Source of the DNA: Kastovskya adunca ATA6-11-RM4
GTDB taxonomy: Bacteria > Cyanobacteriota > Cyanobacteriia > Cyanobacteriales > Coleofasciculaceae
DNA length: 64,000 nucleotides
Assembly: GCA_019359445.1 (NCBI GenBank)
Contig: JAHHHJ010000008.1
Location: forward strand, 124,001-188,000
Direction of reading: 5' to 3'
Positions 51,907 through 61,741 of the stretch are shown one piece after another. The notes beneath the pieces were generated by a model. The model saw only the letters and a program-made list of their open reading frames with translations, had not been told where the DNA came from and did no database searches. Numbering within the stretch: position 1 is the stretch's first letter; the number at the start of each line of letters is the position of its first letter. A program made the translations under genes and the position numbers.

Positions 51907-52149
51907 TTAGTTGGAGTTTAGCCGCTTAGAGATTTGGCTAGCGATCCCGCTGATTAGCGCTCCTGCCATGAGAATGCCGATAGCAGGGGTAAAGACGGGT
52001 TGCCAAAGGCGATACCAGAGATCGAGTCCTAAAGGAACGCCCAGGGAATGACCGATAACGGCGATCGCTAACCAAAAAAAACTCAACAGCACTAGGAAAA
52101 AATCGATCGCCAAAAGTTGGTTGAGCCACTCGGTCAGTTTGTCTTTCAT
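51907..52149 (-). CDS. small two-membrane-segment protein
   Basis: About 80 residues from ATG 52149 (MKDKLTEWLNQLLAIDFFLV); the frame is open 19 residues further. Hydrophobic segments are FFLVLLSFFWLAIAVIGHSL and PVFTPAIGILMAGALISGIA. The family is not recognised. It begins with an amphipathic helix and ends in a short basic tail. No clear ribosome-binding site helps to fix the start. Confidence 0.6.
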   Translation of the reverse strand: MKDKLTEWLNQLLAIDFFLVLLSFFWLAIAVIGHSLGVPLGLDLWYRLWQPVFTPAIGILMAGALISGIASQISKRLNSN

Positions 52150-52237
52150 TGTGCGATCGCTAACTAATTTTAGGTACCCTCGAATAGTTTTCGTTACTTT
52201 TATCACTTATGCGATCGCCTAGAGACAATTTTTAACA

Positions 52238-52507
52238 CTATTCGTTTGTAACGGTGAGAGTACGAGGCTGACCTTGCCACAAGGAAACGGTAACAATTTT
52301 TGCTCCTTCCTCTTCTAAGTCTTCAATGTACCCTGAACGCCTCAGTTCCGCTTCGTCATTGCTTTCAAAAGGGCCAAAATAGTAGGTACAGTGAGGCATT
52401 TCTGTCATCACTTTTAGCCACCAAGGTTGAGCGGGGCGAGGGCGATAAGAGCTGATGAGCAGGCTGAAGAAAACCAAGTAAACGCAGAACAAAAAAACTC
52501 CAACCAT
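52238..52507 (-). CDS. DUF1816 membrane protein
   Basis: An 89-residue protein with one N-terminal membrane segment (VGVFLFCVYLVFFSLLISSY). The remainder, WWLKVMTEMPHCTYYFGPFE, SNDEAELRRSGYIEDLEEEG and AKIVTVSL, matches DUF1816, a short cyanobacterial domain otherwise often found without an anchor. Function unknown. Confidence 0.75.
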   Translation of the reverse strand: MVGVFLFCVYLVFFSLLISSYRPRPAQPWWLKVMTEMPHCTYYFGPFESNDEAELRRSGYIEDLEEEGAKIVTVSLWQGQPRTLTVTNE

Positions 52508-52894
52508 GAGAGAAATCCGCGATTGTAGGAATGGACTGATTCCCTCGGTATCTTTTATGAATGGAAGTGCCTAAACGTCTCATTCATAAAAACTCCGTCA
52601 GGCAAAGCGGGCATTTTTTTCAGAGGCTGTCTTGGCAATTGGTAAGTTAGGAAAATTTTTATCTTTTGTTCCTTAAACTCCAAATGTTGAAGAATTTTTA
52701 AGATCGAGGTGAATTGACTTTTTGTAGTACAACGGCAACAATGTTGAGCGATCGATGACCCGTGCTCCGTCAATATATAGTTAATGGTAAGACTCTCTCT
52801 CGAAAAGTTGCCAGTTAAAATTTTTAGAGTTCACTAACGCAGGGCTTGCTAGAGAGTCAATACAAGGCGCGTCACTTACCCCCCCATAACGTTT
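52508..52894. other. intergenic region without a gene
   Basis: 387 AT-rich bases between divergent genes. The only frame (52555-52773, minus) has no ribosome-binding site or protein-like composition. Promoters for both neighbours are expected here. Confidence 0.5.
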
Positions 52895-54373
52895 ATGCAG
52901 AGATTCTGCCGCCAACGTCCAGCCATCACCAGCAGCCTAAAAGCCTGTAGTGTTACCCTTCTGTGTGCGTTTGTCGCTGGTTGTTCTTCCTCGTCAGCGC
53001 CCAATACTACCGCACAATTTATTTCTCGACTGACTTCAGGGAATCGCCCTGTCGTCTCGGAAGCCCCAGCGACTTGTGAGCTTGCCGTTGATCCCTTCTC
53101 TGAGGCAATCAACCAGGCGATGAACGCGGCGATTCTCGCCCAGTCTGCCGAATCTGATCGCCAGTGGAATGCCGTCTCATTAGAGTGGATTCAAGCGATT
53201 GAGAGGATGCAGGCGGTTCCTTTTAATAGCCCGAAGAAAGCCTTTGCCCAGAAAAAAGTAACAGAGTACCTGAAAAACTTACAAGTTGCTCAACAGAAAA
53301 CGAGTACAACGCGATCGCAACTTCCCTTCAACAGTTTTGACAACGCCCTCCTAGATGAGCAGTTGCTGCTGTACTTATCCTACGTTGAGGCGGTAGGAGC
53401 ACCGGATATCCTCATCGTCGGCAGTTCCCGCGCCTTGTTAGGCGTTGATCCTAGTCAGCTACAGCAATCGTTAGCCGCCAAAGGCAACGCGGGTTTAAAA
53501 ATCTTTAACTTCGGCGTTAATGGAGCAACAGCGCAATTTGTTGACTTACTAATCCGACAAGTTTTAACACCAGAACAACTGCCCCAAATGATTGTATTGG
53601 CAGATGGCGTGCGGGCATTTAATAGCGGACGACCGGATAAAACCTACAGCGCCCTCGTTAGCTCTCCCGGCTATAAGAGTGTTGCTACAGGTAGCCGTCC
53701 GAAGCTACCGCCCCAAGAATTAGCACCGGGTGCTACTTGCGGAAAAACACGCCCAGAGGAAGCTGTGATTGTCCCAACGGACGAGGCTAAGAATTCCCAG
53801 CCTTTACAGGTAGCCCAAGCCGCTGAAGCTGAGGATACCGCCACTACTTCCCCTCTCCCTCCCGAGCGCTGGCTGATCCGCCAGGTTACCATTGCTCAGG
53901 CAAATACTCAGGCAAACACCAGTTACCAAGGCTCTGCAATTGACGCTAACGGCTTCCTGACGGTAGAAGAGCGCTTTTCCCCAACGGAGTACTACCAGCA
54001 AAAGCCACGGGTTGCAGGGCGGTACGATGCGGACTACCAACCCTTTAGTATGGCAGGTCAGCAAGCAACGGCTCTCAAGCGGCTACAAGCCTTTGCACGG
54101 GAAAAGCAAATTCCGCTTGTAGTGGTTAACCTACCCGTTACCAAAGATTATCTAGATACGGTGCGCCGCAGCCGTGAACAGCAGTTTCGGCAATTTATGC
54201 AGCAACGCGCTAGTCAAGAAGGATTTATCTTCGTTGACATGGGCGATCGCTTTCTCAATCAAAATGAATACTTTACTGACCCCAGCCACCTCAACCGCTA
54301 CGGAGCCGCAGCGGTTTCCAGCCAGCTAGCGGCAGAAAGTAGAATTCCCTGGCCGATTTCAAGACCACAGTAA
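52895..54373 (+). CDS. SGNH/DUF1574-like lipoprotein
   Basis: A 492-residue protein with a lipoprotein signal ending LLCAFVAGCSSS. An SGNH-hydrolase-like fold is suggested by DILIVGSSRALLGVDPSQLQ (serine block), FNFGVNGATAQFVDLLIRQV (Gly/Asn block) and the C-terminal FTDPSHLNRYGAAAVSSQLA (Asp-His pair). A low-complexity Ala/Glu/Thr segment lies in the middle. Such proteins (DUF1574/AlgX-like) act on acetylated polysaccharides in the cell envelope. The substrate is unknown. Confidence 0.75.
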   Translation: MQRFCRQRPAITSSLKACSVTLLCAFVAGCSSSSAPNTTAQFISRLTSGNRPVVSEAPATCELAVDPFSEAINQAMNAAILAQSAESDRQWNAVSLEWIQAIERMQAVPFNSPKKAFAQKKVTEYLKNLQVAQQKTSTTRSQLPFNSFDNALLDEQLLLYLSYVEAVGAPDILIVGSSRALLGVDPSQLQQSLAAKGNAGLKIFNFGVNGATAQFVDLLIRQVLTPEQLPQMIVLADGVRAFNSGRPDKTYSALVSSPGYKSVATGSRPKLPPQELAPGATCGKTRPEEAVIVPTDEAKNSQPLQVAQAAEAEDTATTSPLPPERWLIRQVTIAQANTQANTSYQGSAIDANGFLTVEERFSPTEYYQQKPRVAGRYDADYQPFSMAGQQATALKRLQAFAREKQIPLVVVNLPVTKDYLDTVRRSREQQFRQFMQQRASQEGFIFVDMGDRFLNQNEYFTDPSHLNRYGAAAVSSQLAAESRIPWPISRPQ

Positions 54374-54444
54374 GAATGCTGTACTGAGAAGTTAGTGGAG
54401 GGTTACACTTAAGCTAACCCTCTCTAAAATTTGCTGCGTAGGCA

Positions 54445-54481
54445 GTTTCAATCCCTAATAGGGATTAGTAGAAGTTTAAAC
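54445..54481. repeat. isolated degenerate CRISPR repeat
   Basis: The first 22 bases match the array repeat (GTTTCAATCCCTAATAGGGA then TT), while the last 15 are altered. It lies 317 bases left of the first intact repeat. Degenerate repeats mark the end far from the leader, so the leader should be on the right. Confidence 0.85.
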
Positions 54482-54798
54482 CTGTGATCGCTAGCTGTCG
54501 ATCGGATCTCGTAGGTGGTTTTCCTATGTGATCTAGAAAGCGACCATCTAGATCTTGAGCAGGCAGAGGGTTTACCCTATCAACACTAAAGGGCGTAAGT
54601 CTTTAATGTTTAAGCCTTGCAGCAATCTAAGTCTATACTCACTTCAGCCCTCCCTGTTTTTCAAGGGACTACGGAGGCAGCAGTTTGCTTAAATACCTTG
54701 GGGCGCGATTGGTTATAGTCTCAGGGAGTCTATAAGCTTCATTTCCTCTAGCTCATCCTGTAGTATAGGTTATCCCTCAGAGGGTGTCTAGTGTTTAT
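54482..54798. other. 317-base segment between degenerate and first intact repeat
   Basis: No CRISPR repeat, gene or known element is seen in this stretch. It may be an insertion into the old end of the array or decayed spacers. Confidence 0.5.
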
Positions 54799-57700
54799 GT
54801 TTCAATCCCTAATAGGGATTATTGGTATTTGAAACTAGGTTAGTATGTTACTGCCTAAGGTATAAGCCAGAGTACTCTGTTTCAATCCCTAATAGGGATT
54901 ATTGGTATTTGAAACGAAAAAGCAAAAAGAGGAGGTTAAAAAAAGCGTAGTTTCAATCCCTAATAGGGATTATTGGTATTTGAAACGAAAATGCAAGTCT
55001 GGGTTTAAATCTGAGAAAAGAAGTTTCAATCCCTAATAGGGATTATTGGTATTTGAAACTTTCATCTACTCTCCTTTAGCAGCTTGGAGGAAATAGTTTC
55101 AATCCCTAATAGGGATTATTGGTATTTGAAACAGTTGCTAACAAAATGCGTTCGACAATTGTTACTGTTTCAATCCCTAATAGGGATTATTGGTATTTGA
55201 AACCTTGAGTGATTGTGTTTTGGTAGCTACTGAGCAACGTTTCAATCCCTAATAGGGATTATTGGTATTTGAAACTCAGTTGGTGAATGTGAACGAGCGA
55301 TTCCTTGATTTGTTTCAATCCCTAATAGGGATTATTGGTATTTGAAACATAAGTGGTTTTGCCGATCGGATAAAAGAGGCTGGTTCAAGTTTCAATCCCT
55401 AATAGGGATTATTGGTATTTGAAACCTTGGTGGTGCTGGACGACTTGATTAAATCCCCGTTTCAATCCCTAATAGGGATTATTGGTATTTGAAACTCATT
55501 CTTTGAAAGAAACCCCTCGCTAGTCTGGAGTTTCAATCCCTAATAGGGATTATTGGTATTTGAAACCCGATCCACGTAAACGTGAGTAATTGGATACAGG
55601 CGACACGTTTCAATCCCTAATAGGGATTATTGGTATTTGAAACCTGCTCTTTCCCTAAACCGCGCCGCGCTTCCAAAAGAGAAGATGTTTCAATCCCTAA
55701 TAGGGATTATTGGTATTTGAAACACTTATAGATTGGTGATCTATGGTTCCCACCGTTACCGTTTCAATCCCTAATAGGGATTATTGGTATTTGAAACCAC
55801 TTCAGCTAATATGCTGGATGCTACCAGAAGCAGGTTTCAATCCCTAATAGGGATTATTGGTATTTGAAACTGGCTGGAAATAAGCCAGGAAGCCTTACGG
55901 GAATCCCAGAAGCAGGTTTCAATCCCTAATAGGGATTATTGGTATTTGAAACGGATGTAATTGGGGATGATGATGATAGCTATTCATGTTTCAATCCCTA
56001 ATAGGGATTATTGGTATTTGAAACGATTCAATGCTTAAGGGTAGTAGAACGAACTTAAACGTTTCAATCCCTAATAGGGATTATTGGTATTTGAAACTGT
56101 AGGTAATAGGGTTTATACGATTTAGTTAAATGTTTCAATCCCTAATAGGGATTATTGGTATTTGAAACTAGCTTGCTTTTGTTTCAATGCTAATAGATAG
56201 TCTTGTTTCAATCCCTAATAGGGATTATTGGTATTTGAAACGCAGCACAACCAAGCCGGGGGGATGTTTGAATGGTTTCAATCCCTAATAGGGATTATTG
56301 GTATTTGAAACTCAATCCGTTGACCGCTAAAGTAACCAATTTAAATGTTTCAATCCCTAATAGGGATTATTGGTATTTGAAACCTTATCTAAAGTTATTA
56401 GTACGGTGCCAGGATATTTATTAGTTTCAATCCCTAATAGGGATTATTGGTATTTGAAACTAATATTTTGATGGTGAGTAGTTATCTTCCTAGTTTCAAT
56501 CCCTAATAGGGATTATTGGTATTTGAAACAGGGAAATAAGCCCTACTTCTCCCCCCTCCTCCAAGTTTCAATCCCTAATAGGGATTATTGGTATTTGAAA
56601 CCTGTGGTTCCTTTTGGAATCTCCTTTGCTCTCAAGATTGCCGGTTTCAATCCCTAATAGGGATTATTGGTATTTGAAACGATTCTCAGCGGTCTGTAAC
56701 CTGCTGGGCAAGGGGTTTCAATCCCTAATAGGGATTATTGGTATTTGAAACACCAGTTGCAAGAGATTTTTAAAGCTTCCTTCTCTGGTTTCAATCCCTA
56801 ATAGGGATTATTGGTATTTGAAACGTCCGGGTCTTTGCCCCGGCATAGCAATCGCTCTGTTTCAATCCCTAATAGGGATTATTGGTATTTGAAACCATTT
56901 AGGTCTTTGTGAAGAAGTAAGGCATCATCATCCAGCGAGTTTCAATCCCTAATAGGGATTATTGGTATTTGAAACGTCGCCAGTCGCAACCATTGACGAC
57001 GCAGCAGCTCGTTTCAATCCCTAATAGGGATTATTGGTATTTGAAACCGGATAGCCTTTTCCGCTTCACTCACCCAGCTAGGGTTTCAATCCCTAATAGG
57101 GATTATTGGTATTTGAAACTCGCTGAGTCCAACCGAAGCGTTGCCTCAAGCATTGCTAAAAGTGCGTTTCAATCCCTAATAGGGATTATTGGTATTTGAA
57201 ACCTCGGATCTCTGGGGGCAAATCTCGAAGGATGGCGTTTCAATCCCTAATAGGGATTATTGGTATTTGAAACCCGCGTTCACCCGGAGCAATGCCCGTA
57301 AATATTTGGTTTCAATCCCTAATAGGGATTATTGGTATTTGAAACCTGAGCTGGATTGTGGGTAAGCAGTACTCCCAGTGTTTCAATCCCTAATAGGGAT
57401 TATTGGTATTTGAAACCTACAGACTGATCGACTGACCTAGCTCCCTTCAGGTTTCAATCCCTAATAGGGATTATTGGTATTTGAAACAGGCGATCGCTTA
57501 GAACTTTTAGTAGCCAGCCTCATTCAAGGTTTCAATCCCTAATAGGGATTATTGGTATTTGAAACTATTTCCTCCAAGCTGCTAAGGGGGAATGATGAAG
57601 TTTCAATCCCTAATAGGGATTATTGGTATTTGAAACCGCCTACATTAAAGGCATCTATAAGGTACTTTTCATGTTTCAATCCCTAATAGGGATTATTGGT

Positions 57701-58157
57701 ATTTGAAACCTGACTTGGCGGCAAGTGCTTCTTGCACCTAAATAGTTTCAATCCCTAATAGGGATTATTGGTATTTGAAACTATCCCTCAACAACATTGG
57801 CGAATTGAGAAATATTGTTTCAATCCCTAATAGGGATTATTGGTATTTGAAACGCAGAGTGTCATCCAGCATTCCATAGAGCCTGTCTCCTAGTGTTTCA
57901 ATCCCTAATAGGGATTATTGGTATTTGAAACGGCGGTTGATCAATTCCTGTCCCCTCTCTCTTGAAGTTTCAATCCCTAATAGGGATTATTGGTATTTGA
58001 AACAACTGTCTGTTCTCGCTTTTGGCGGGCAGTATTTTCTTTGGTTTCAATCCCTAATAGGGATTATTGGTATTTGAAACCCAACGCATCGTGTTACTAG
58101 GTGGTGGTACACCTCGACCTGTTTCAATCCCTAATAGGGATTATTGGTATTTGAAAC
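54799..58157 (-). CRISPR. CRISPR array, 46 intact 37-nt repeats
   Basis: The repeat on the plus strand starts GTTTCAATCCCTAATAGGGA and ends TTGGTATTTGAAAC; I counted 46 intact copies with first bases from 54799 to 58121. Spacers are about 33-45 nt (mean near 37). On the minus strand each repeat ends in GGGATTGAAAC, giving the 8-nt ATTGAAAC handle usual for type I and III crRNAs, and the internal AATCCCTA/TAGGGATT can form a stem. The degenerate repeat on the left and a promoter on the right agree with leftward transcription. No cas gene is in the window, so the type cannot be fixed; repeats of this kind occur with type I-D and III systems in cyanobacteria. Confidence 0.97.
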
Positions 58158-58219
58158 TGCGGCAGCCTGAAAAGCTTGGTGTATTTAGTTTTCGAGGTGC
58201 AGTTGCGCGAATGGAAAAT

Positions 58220-58249
58220 ATTATAGCATTTGAGGGAGGGAAGCGCCAA
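58220..58249 (-). promoter_or_regulatory. leader promoter of the CRISPR array
   Basis: On the minus strand TTGGCG (58249-58244) and TATAAT (58225-58220) are 18 bases apart, about 62 bases before the last repeat. It would transcribe the array leftward. Confidence 0.65.
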
Positions 58250-58421
58250 AAACCTGAAAAAGACTCTTGGCGAAAATCACCTTCAGACAAGGGTTTCAGC
58301 CACGGCGCGGATCGGTTTTGAGGTAGATAGGGGTGAAATCCTTGTAGCAGGAGGGATAGAGGCAGATCAAAACGCGATCGCCTCCCAACACCTACCCATC
58401 CGCGCTCGGAACCGTTCAAAC

Positions 58422-60326
58422 TCACAAGATCAAAGCCGAAACATTCTGAGGTTGGTAGTCAGTTCCTAGCTTATTTGCACAAAAGCCCATATCAACCGTT
58501 TGATTTGGCTCAAGAACTCGTCCCCAATCTGGCGGAGTCACCACATACTGCGATCCTTGGGGAGCAAAACTGCCATTCCAACTGTTATTGATCGCCGCCT
58601 GATTCATCCGGAACTTCAGTTGCCAGTTTTCTGCCTTGGTATTACCTTGATTAGTCACGCGCATACTAACGCAAAAGCCACTTTGCCAATCTGACTGAAT
58701 ATTAGTCTCTGTTTTCAACTTCAGTCGAGAAGGTGCAGATTGGTTAACCCTAAACCGTTCAGGGCGGCGAGGTGTCTCAGAAGTACTCGGTTGAACCCTA
58801 ACAGAGGGTTGAGGTGAGGGAGTACGAGGAGAACCCAATTCAGATGAAGGTTTTGCCAGCCGAGTATCTCTGCTAACCGACGGTTGAGATGAGGGAGTAC
58901 GAGGAGAACTTTCCAGCGCACTTTGCCGAGGTAACAAAGTACTGAGAAGTTCTTGCTTCGGTTGCTCGACATTAAGCCAATCCTCTTGCAAAATGCCCCC
59001 CGTATCACCACTATTGGGATTCCAACTCCAGTAAGTAAAGCTGAGTTTTTCGCGATTGATGAAATTTACTAACTTTCGCTGCCAAATGCCCTCTTTAGAA
59101 GTGCTGTCTACCTGACGCCCTCCAAACTCCCCAATTAAAACAGGGGCAATCTTTTGCCTAGCAATGTAGTTAAATCCAATTTCCCACCGTCTTTCAAGAT
59201 TGTTAGGAAAACTGGCTTCAGAAAACCAAGGTTGATCGAAAACCCCAGGCCCATATTCATGGGGAGAATAAACTAGCTTATTCTTAACAGACAACCGTAC
59301 AGGATAGCGCTTTACCCCTTCTAAATTACCGCCCATCCAATGAATGGGTAATTTTTGTCCGGGGACATTATTTTCCACCCCTTCCACCACAATCAACCAA
59401 TTGGGATTGATCGACAAAATCGCATTACCAGCCCGTTCTGCTGCCAGTCGCCAATCGGTTTGGCGATCGCCAGTACCCCAACTAGCTCGCCCATGGGGTT
59501 CATTTTTCAAATCTGCCCCAATCACATTCGCCTGATTTTTATAGCGAGTGGCGAGCATTTTCCAGGCATCAATCCAATCTGCCTCACTAAACCCATCACC
59601 ATACCAAAGCTCAGGAATGCGTTTGTTGTTGAGCTGATGACTGTCGAGCAGAACTAACAACCCCTGCCGTTGAGCCTCCTGAACAATCAAATCCATCACC
59701 TCTAGAGGCGTTTTCCCCTCTAGCTCGTTGTTGCTGCCAATGCTGAAGTCAATCCCAGTCACCTCTTTCTCTTTGAGAGCTTGCACCGAGTAGGGTAGCC
59801 GGATGATGTTGTAGCCCAAGCTTTTAATTTGCGACAACATCTCCTTGTAATCTCTCGCCCATAACCCGTGGGGGGCGTGGTTTTCTGTCTCTATCCCGAA
59901 CCAGTTTACCCCTCTGAGCAAGATAGGTTTCCCGGAAGCATCGACAATTTGGGAACCGCGAGTAGAAAGGGGAACCGGAATGGTTAAAGCCGCCTCTGCT
60001 CTGTTTACTGAGTGGTGAGAGTGCAACAACAACGCCGTCAAACCCAACAATAAAGCCAGACTGAACCCGCGCCAAAATTTTCTCAACTTCACAGGCTGAA
60101 GTGAAATGGCTCTGATATAACGCGGGTTTGTCCTCTGCGCTGTCTTCGCCGCCGCACTGAAGTGCTGACTACGAACCCTTAAATCAGTACTCTTTGGCTT
60201 AGGTGCAGTTTGGCGCGAAAAAATTGTTCGCCTTCGCCTATAGAGTCTGAGAACCGTCAGTCTTAATGCCTGATAGACAAAGTTCAGTAACTGCAAGCTC
60301 TGTTGGAAAAACTTAGCCATCTGCAT
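58422..60326 (-). CDS. GH5 cellulase with C-terminal CBM2
   Basis: A 634-residue protein. A long basic N-terminus is followed by a membrane or signal segment (FSLALLLGLTALLLHSHHSV, about 85-105). The GH5 barrel (about 120-440) shows GKPILLRGVNWFGIETE, the acid/base Glu in GADLKNEPHGR and the nucleophile Glu in PVLIGEFGGRQ. A Pro/Ser/Thr linker with repeated SSPRTPSSQPS-type motifs leads to a C-terminal CBM2-like domain (about 535-630, with two Cys and Trp residues such as WNGSF and PPDWGR). It should hydrolyse beta-1,4-glucans outside the inner membrane. It could serve wall or sheath remodelling, or use of plant or algal cellulose. Confidence 0.9.
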   Translation of the reverse strand: MQMAKFFQQSLQLLNFVYQALRLTVLRLYRRRRTIFSRQTAPKPKSTDLRVRSQHFSAAAKTAQRTNPRYIRAISLQPVKLRKFWRGFSLALLLGLTALLLHSHHSVNRAEAALTIPVPLSTRGSQIVDASGKPILLRGVNWFGIETENHAPHGLWARDYKEMLSQIKSLGYNIIRLPYSVQALKEKEVTGIDFSIGSNNELEGKTPLEVMDLIVQEAQRQGLLVLLDSHQLNNKRIPELWYGDGFSEADWIDAWKMLATRYKNQANVIGADLKNEPHGRASWGTGDRQTDWRLAAERAGNAILSINPNWLIVVEGVENNVPGQKLPIHWMGGNLEGVKRYPVRLSVKNKLVYSPHEYGPGVFDQPWFSEASFPNNLERRWEIGFNYIARQKIAPVLIGEFGGRQVDSTSKEGIWQRKLVNFINREKLSFTYWSWNPNSGDTGGILQEDWLNVEQPKQELLSTLLPRQSALESSPRTPSSQPSVSRDTRLAKPSSELGSPRTPSPQPSVRVQPSTSETPRRPERFRVNQSAPSRLKLKTETNIQSDWQSGFCVSMRVTNQGNTKAENWQLKFRMNQAAINNSWNGSFAPQGSQYVVTPPDWGRVLEPNQTVDMGFCANKLGTDYQPQNVSALIL

Positions 60327-60738
60327 TGGTTTTTTTTAAAGTTCAAAGAAGTAGGTTCGACTCCGCCCGCGTCCAAGGGGATGAGGTAAATCTGTCAAGT
60401 TTCTACCCCTTAGGCACTTCTTCATTCATATATAACTCGACCAAGCTGATAGAAGCGCTAAACAATCAAGCCCTCTGTATCCTTAATCAAAATGCTCAAA
60501 TAGCTGTAATAGAAAGCATTCTGGTATTACTGCTACTCAGTATATTCACCGATTGCTCAGTAAAATTTACTAAAACTTTATACTTTTTCGAGCTTCTTCA
60601 CTAATCCTATAAGGAAATTTACTGTATATCTGGTTAAGTTTAATCAAGGAGCACCTGTTCAGTAATGCTGCTGGTTAGCTAAAAGCTATCGCTTCTCAAG
60701 TTTATTCAATCCTCGTCTATCTTGTGGAGGTTTCAGTC
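60327..60738. other. intergenic region without a secure gene
   Basis: 412 bases between divergent genes. A TTCGACTCC segment near 60356 resembles a tRNA T-loop, but the stem does not pair. A 92-residue frame at 60326-60604 is not supported. Promoters for both neighbours are expected here. Confidence 0.5.
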
Positions 60739-61674
60739 ATGACGGTTTCCCCTCTCAAACGGTTTATTTTACCCTCAGTAGTGCTTTCTGGTGCAATCTT
60801 TTCTTTGTTAACTTTGCCCTTGACGGTAATTGGTTCTGAGGACGTAGTTATCCAACTTCGGGAGGAACCGATGTTTCATGGCAAGGTTCGGGATGTGGCG
60901 GCTCCTTACTTGGGCTTTGCTACAGCACTGTCCTTGGGAGTTGCAGTTGGCAGTGTAGCGATCACAGGATGGCGTGAGTCTAGCCGCAAGTCAGCTCAGA
61001 TTGACGAAGAATTGTCTACACTTCAAGACAATTTAAAGAAAAAGGAAGGACAAATTGAGGAGCTAAAACTGTCAGAAATGCAGCTACAAGCTTCTGGATT
61101 GAACTTCTTTGTAGATGATGAAGTTTCTGACAGCCCCCAGCCAAAAGTTTCTGCTATCAAGGCTACCGAAATCACAGATGCGCCTTGCCAGCAACAAAAC
61201 AGAAATATCCAGTCAAACGCCCCTGTTAAGGCTACCGAAAGCAAGGTTGAACCAGAATCCGTAGGATATCATCTAGACCGTTGGTCTTTTACCCCTAGGG
61301 AACAAAAGCCTGCCATGGCTTATGCGATCGCTGATGAAACAACTTATTCCACGGCTGGCAAATCTTTAGCCGTCAGTGAAAGAAATGGCAGGAAAGAGCA
61401 GCCCTTGATGCAGATTCAAGAGCTACAAAGTCAATTTGAACAAATGATGTCTCAACTCCAGAGCCTGCAAACGGTTCTGCAAGACCCGGATGAATCCACC
61501 CCTCTCCAAGAGGAAGTAGAAAGTCCTCATCCTATTCTAGAGGAGATTCATCATCGCTTATTAGTTCTAGAATCTCAGCGGCAACAACACCAAGCAGTTT
61601 CCCAATCTTCACCAGAGCAACCTGAAAAAAAATCTTCAAGAAGCCGCAGAAGAGCCCCTAGAAAAACGGCTTAA
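60739..61674 (+). CDS. membrane protein with coiled coils
   Basis: About 311 residues from ATG 60739, which follows GGAGG by 8 bases. Two hydrophobic segments (about 8-31, LPSVVLSGAIFSLLTLPLTV; and 58-76, YLGFATALSLGVAVGSVAIT) enclose a short loop. A coiled coil follows (IDEELSTLQDNLKKKEGQIE) and a second one near 230-260. The tail is very basic (KKSSRSRRRAPRKTA). The layout suggests an inner-membrane scaffold with a cytoplasmic tail able to bind nucleic acid or phospholipid. Family not recognised. Confidence 0.75.
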   Translation: MTVSPLKRFILPSVVLSGAIFSLLTLPLTVIGSEDVVIQLREEPMFHGKVRDVAAPYLGFATALSLGVAVGSVAITGWRESSRKSAQIDEELSTLQDNLKKKEGQIEELKLSEMQLQASGLNFFVDDEVSDSPQPKVSAIKATEITDAPCQQQNRNIQSNAPVKATESKVEPESVGYHLDRWSFTPREQKPAMAYAIADETTYSTAGKSLAVSERNGRKEQPLMQIQELQSQFEQMMSQLQSLQTVLQDPDESTPLQEEVESPHPILEEIHHRLLVLESQRQQHQAVSQSSPEQPEKKSSRSRRRAPRKTA

Positions 61675-61741
61675 CCCCTTTTATCTAAAATGCTCAGGTA
61701 TGGGAGCGTTGCTATAGGGATTTCTTTACAAAGTCCGAGTC

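Noticed and set aside
1-58157. CRISPR-associated transposon (CAST-like) linking MuA/MuB and the array
   Set aside because: No TniQ, Cas12k or Cascade gene is seen, the element ends at 19480, and the array lies 35 kb away outside it.
60350-60385. tRNA 3' half near TTCGACTCC
   Set aside because: The T-loop-like bases are present but the T-stem does not pair and no anticodon arm is found upstream.
60326-60604. 92-residue plus-strand frame
   Set aside because: It begins next to a poly-T stretch without a ribosome-binding site and has no protein-like pattern; it overlaps the cellulase promoter region.
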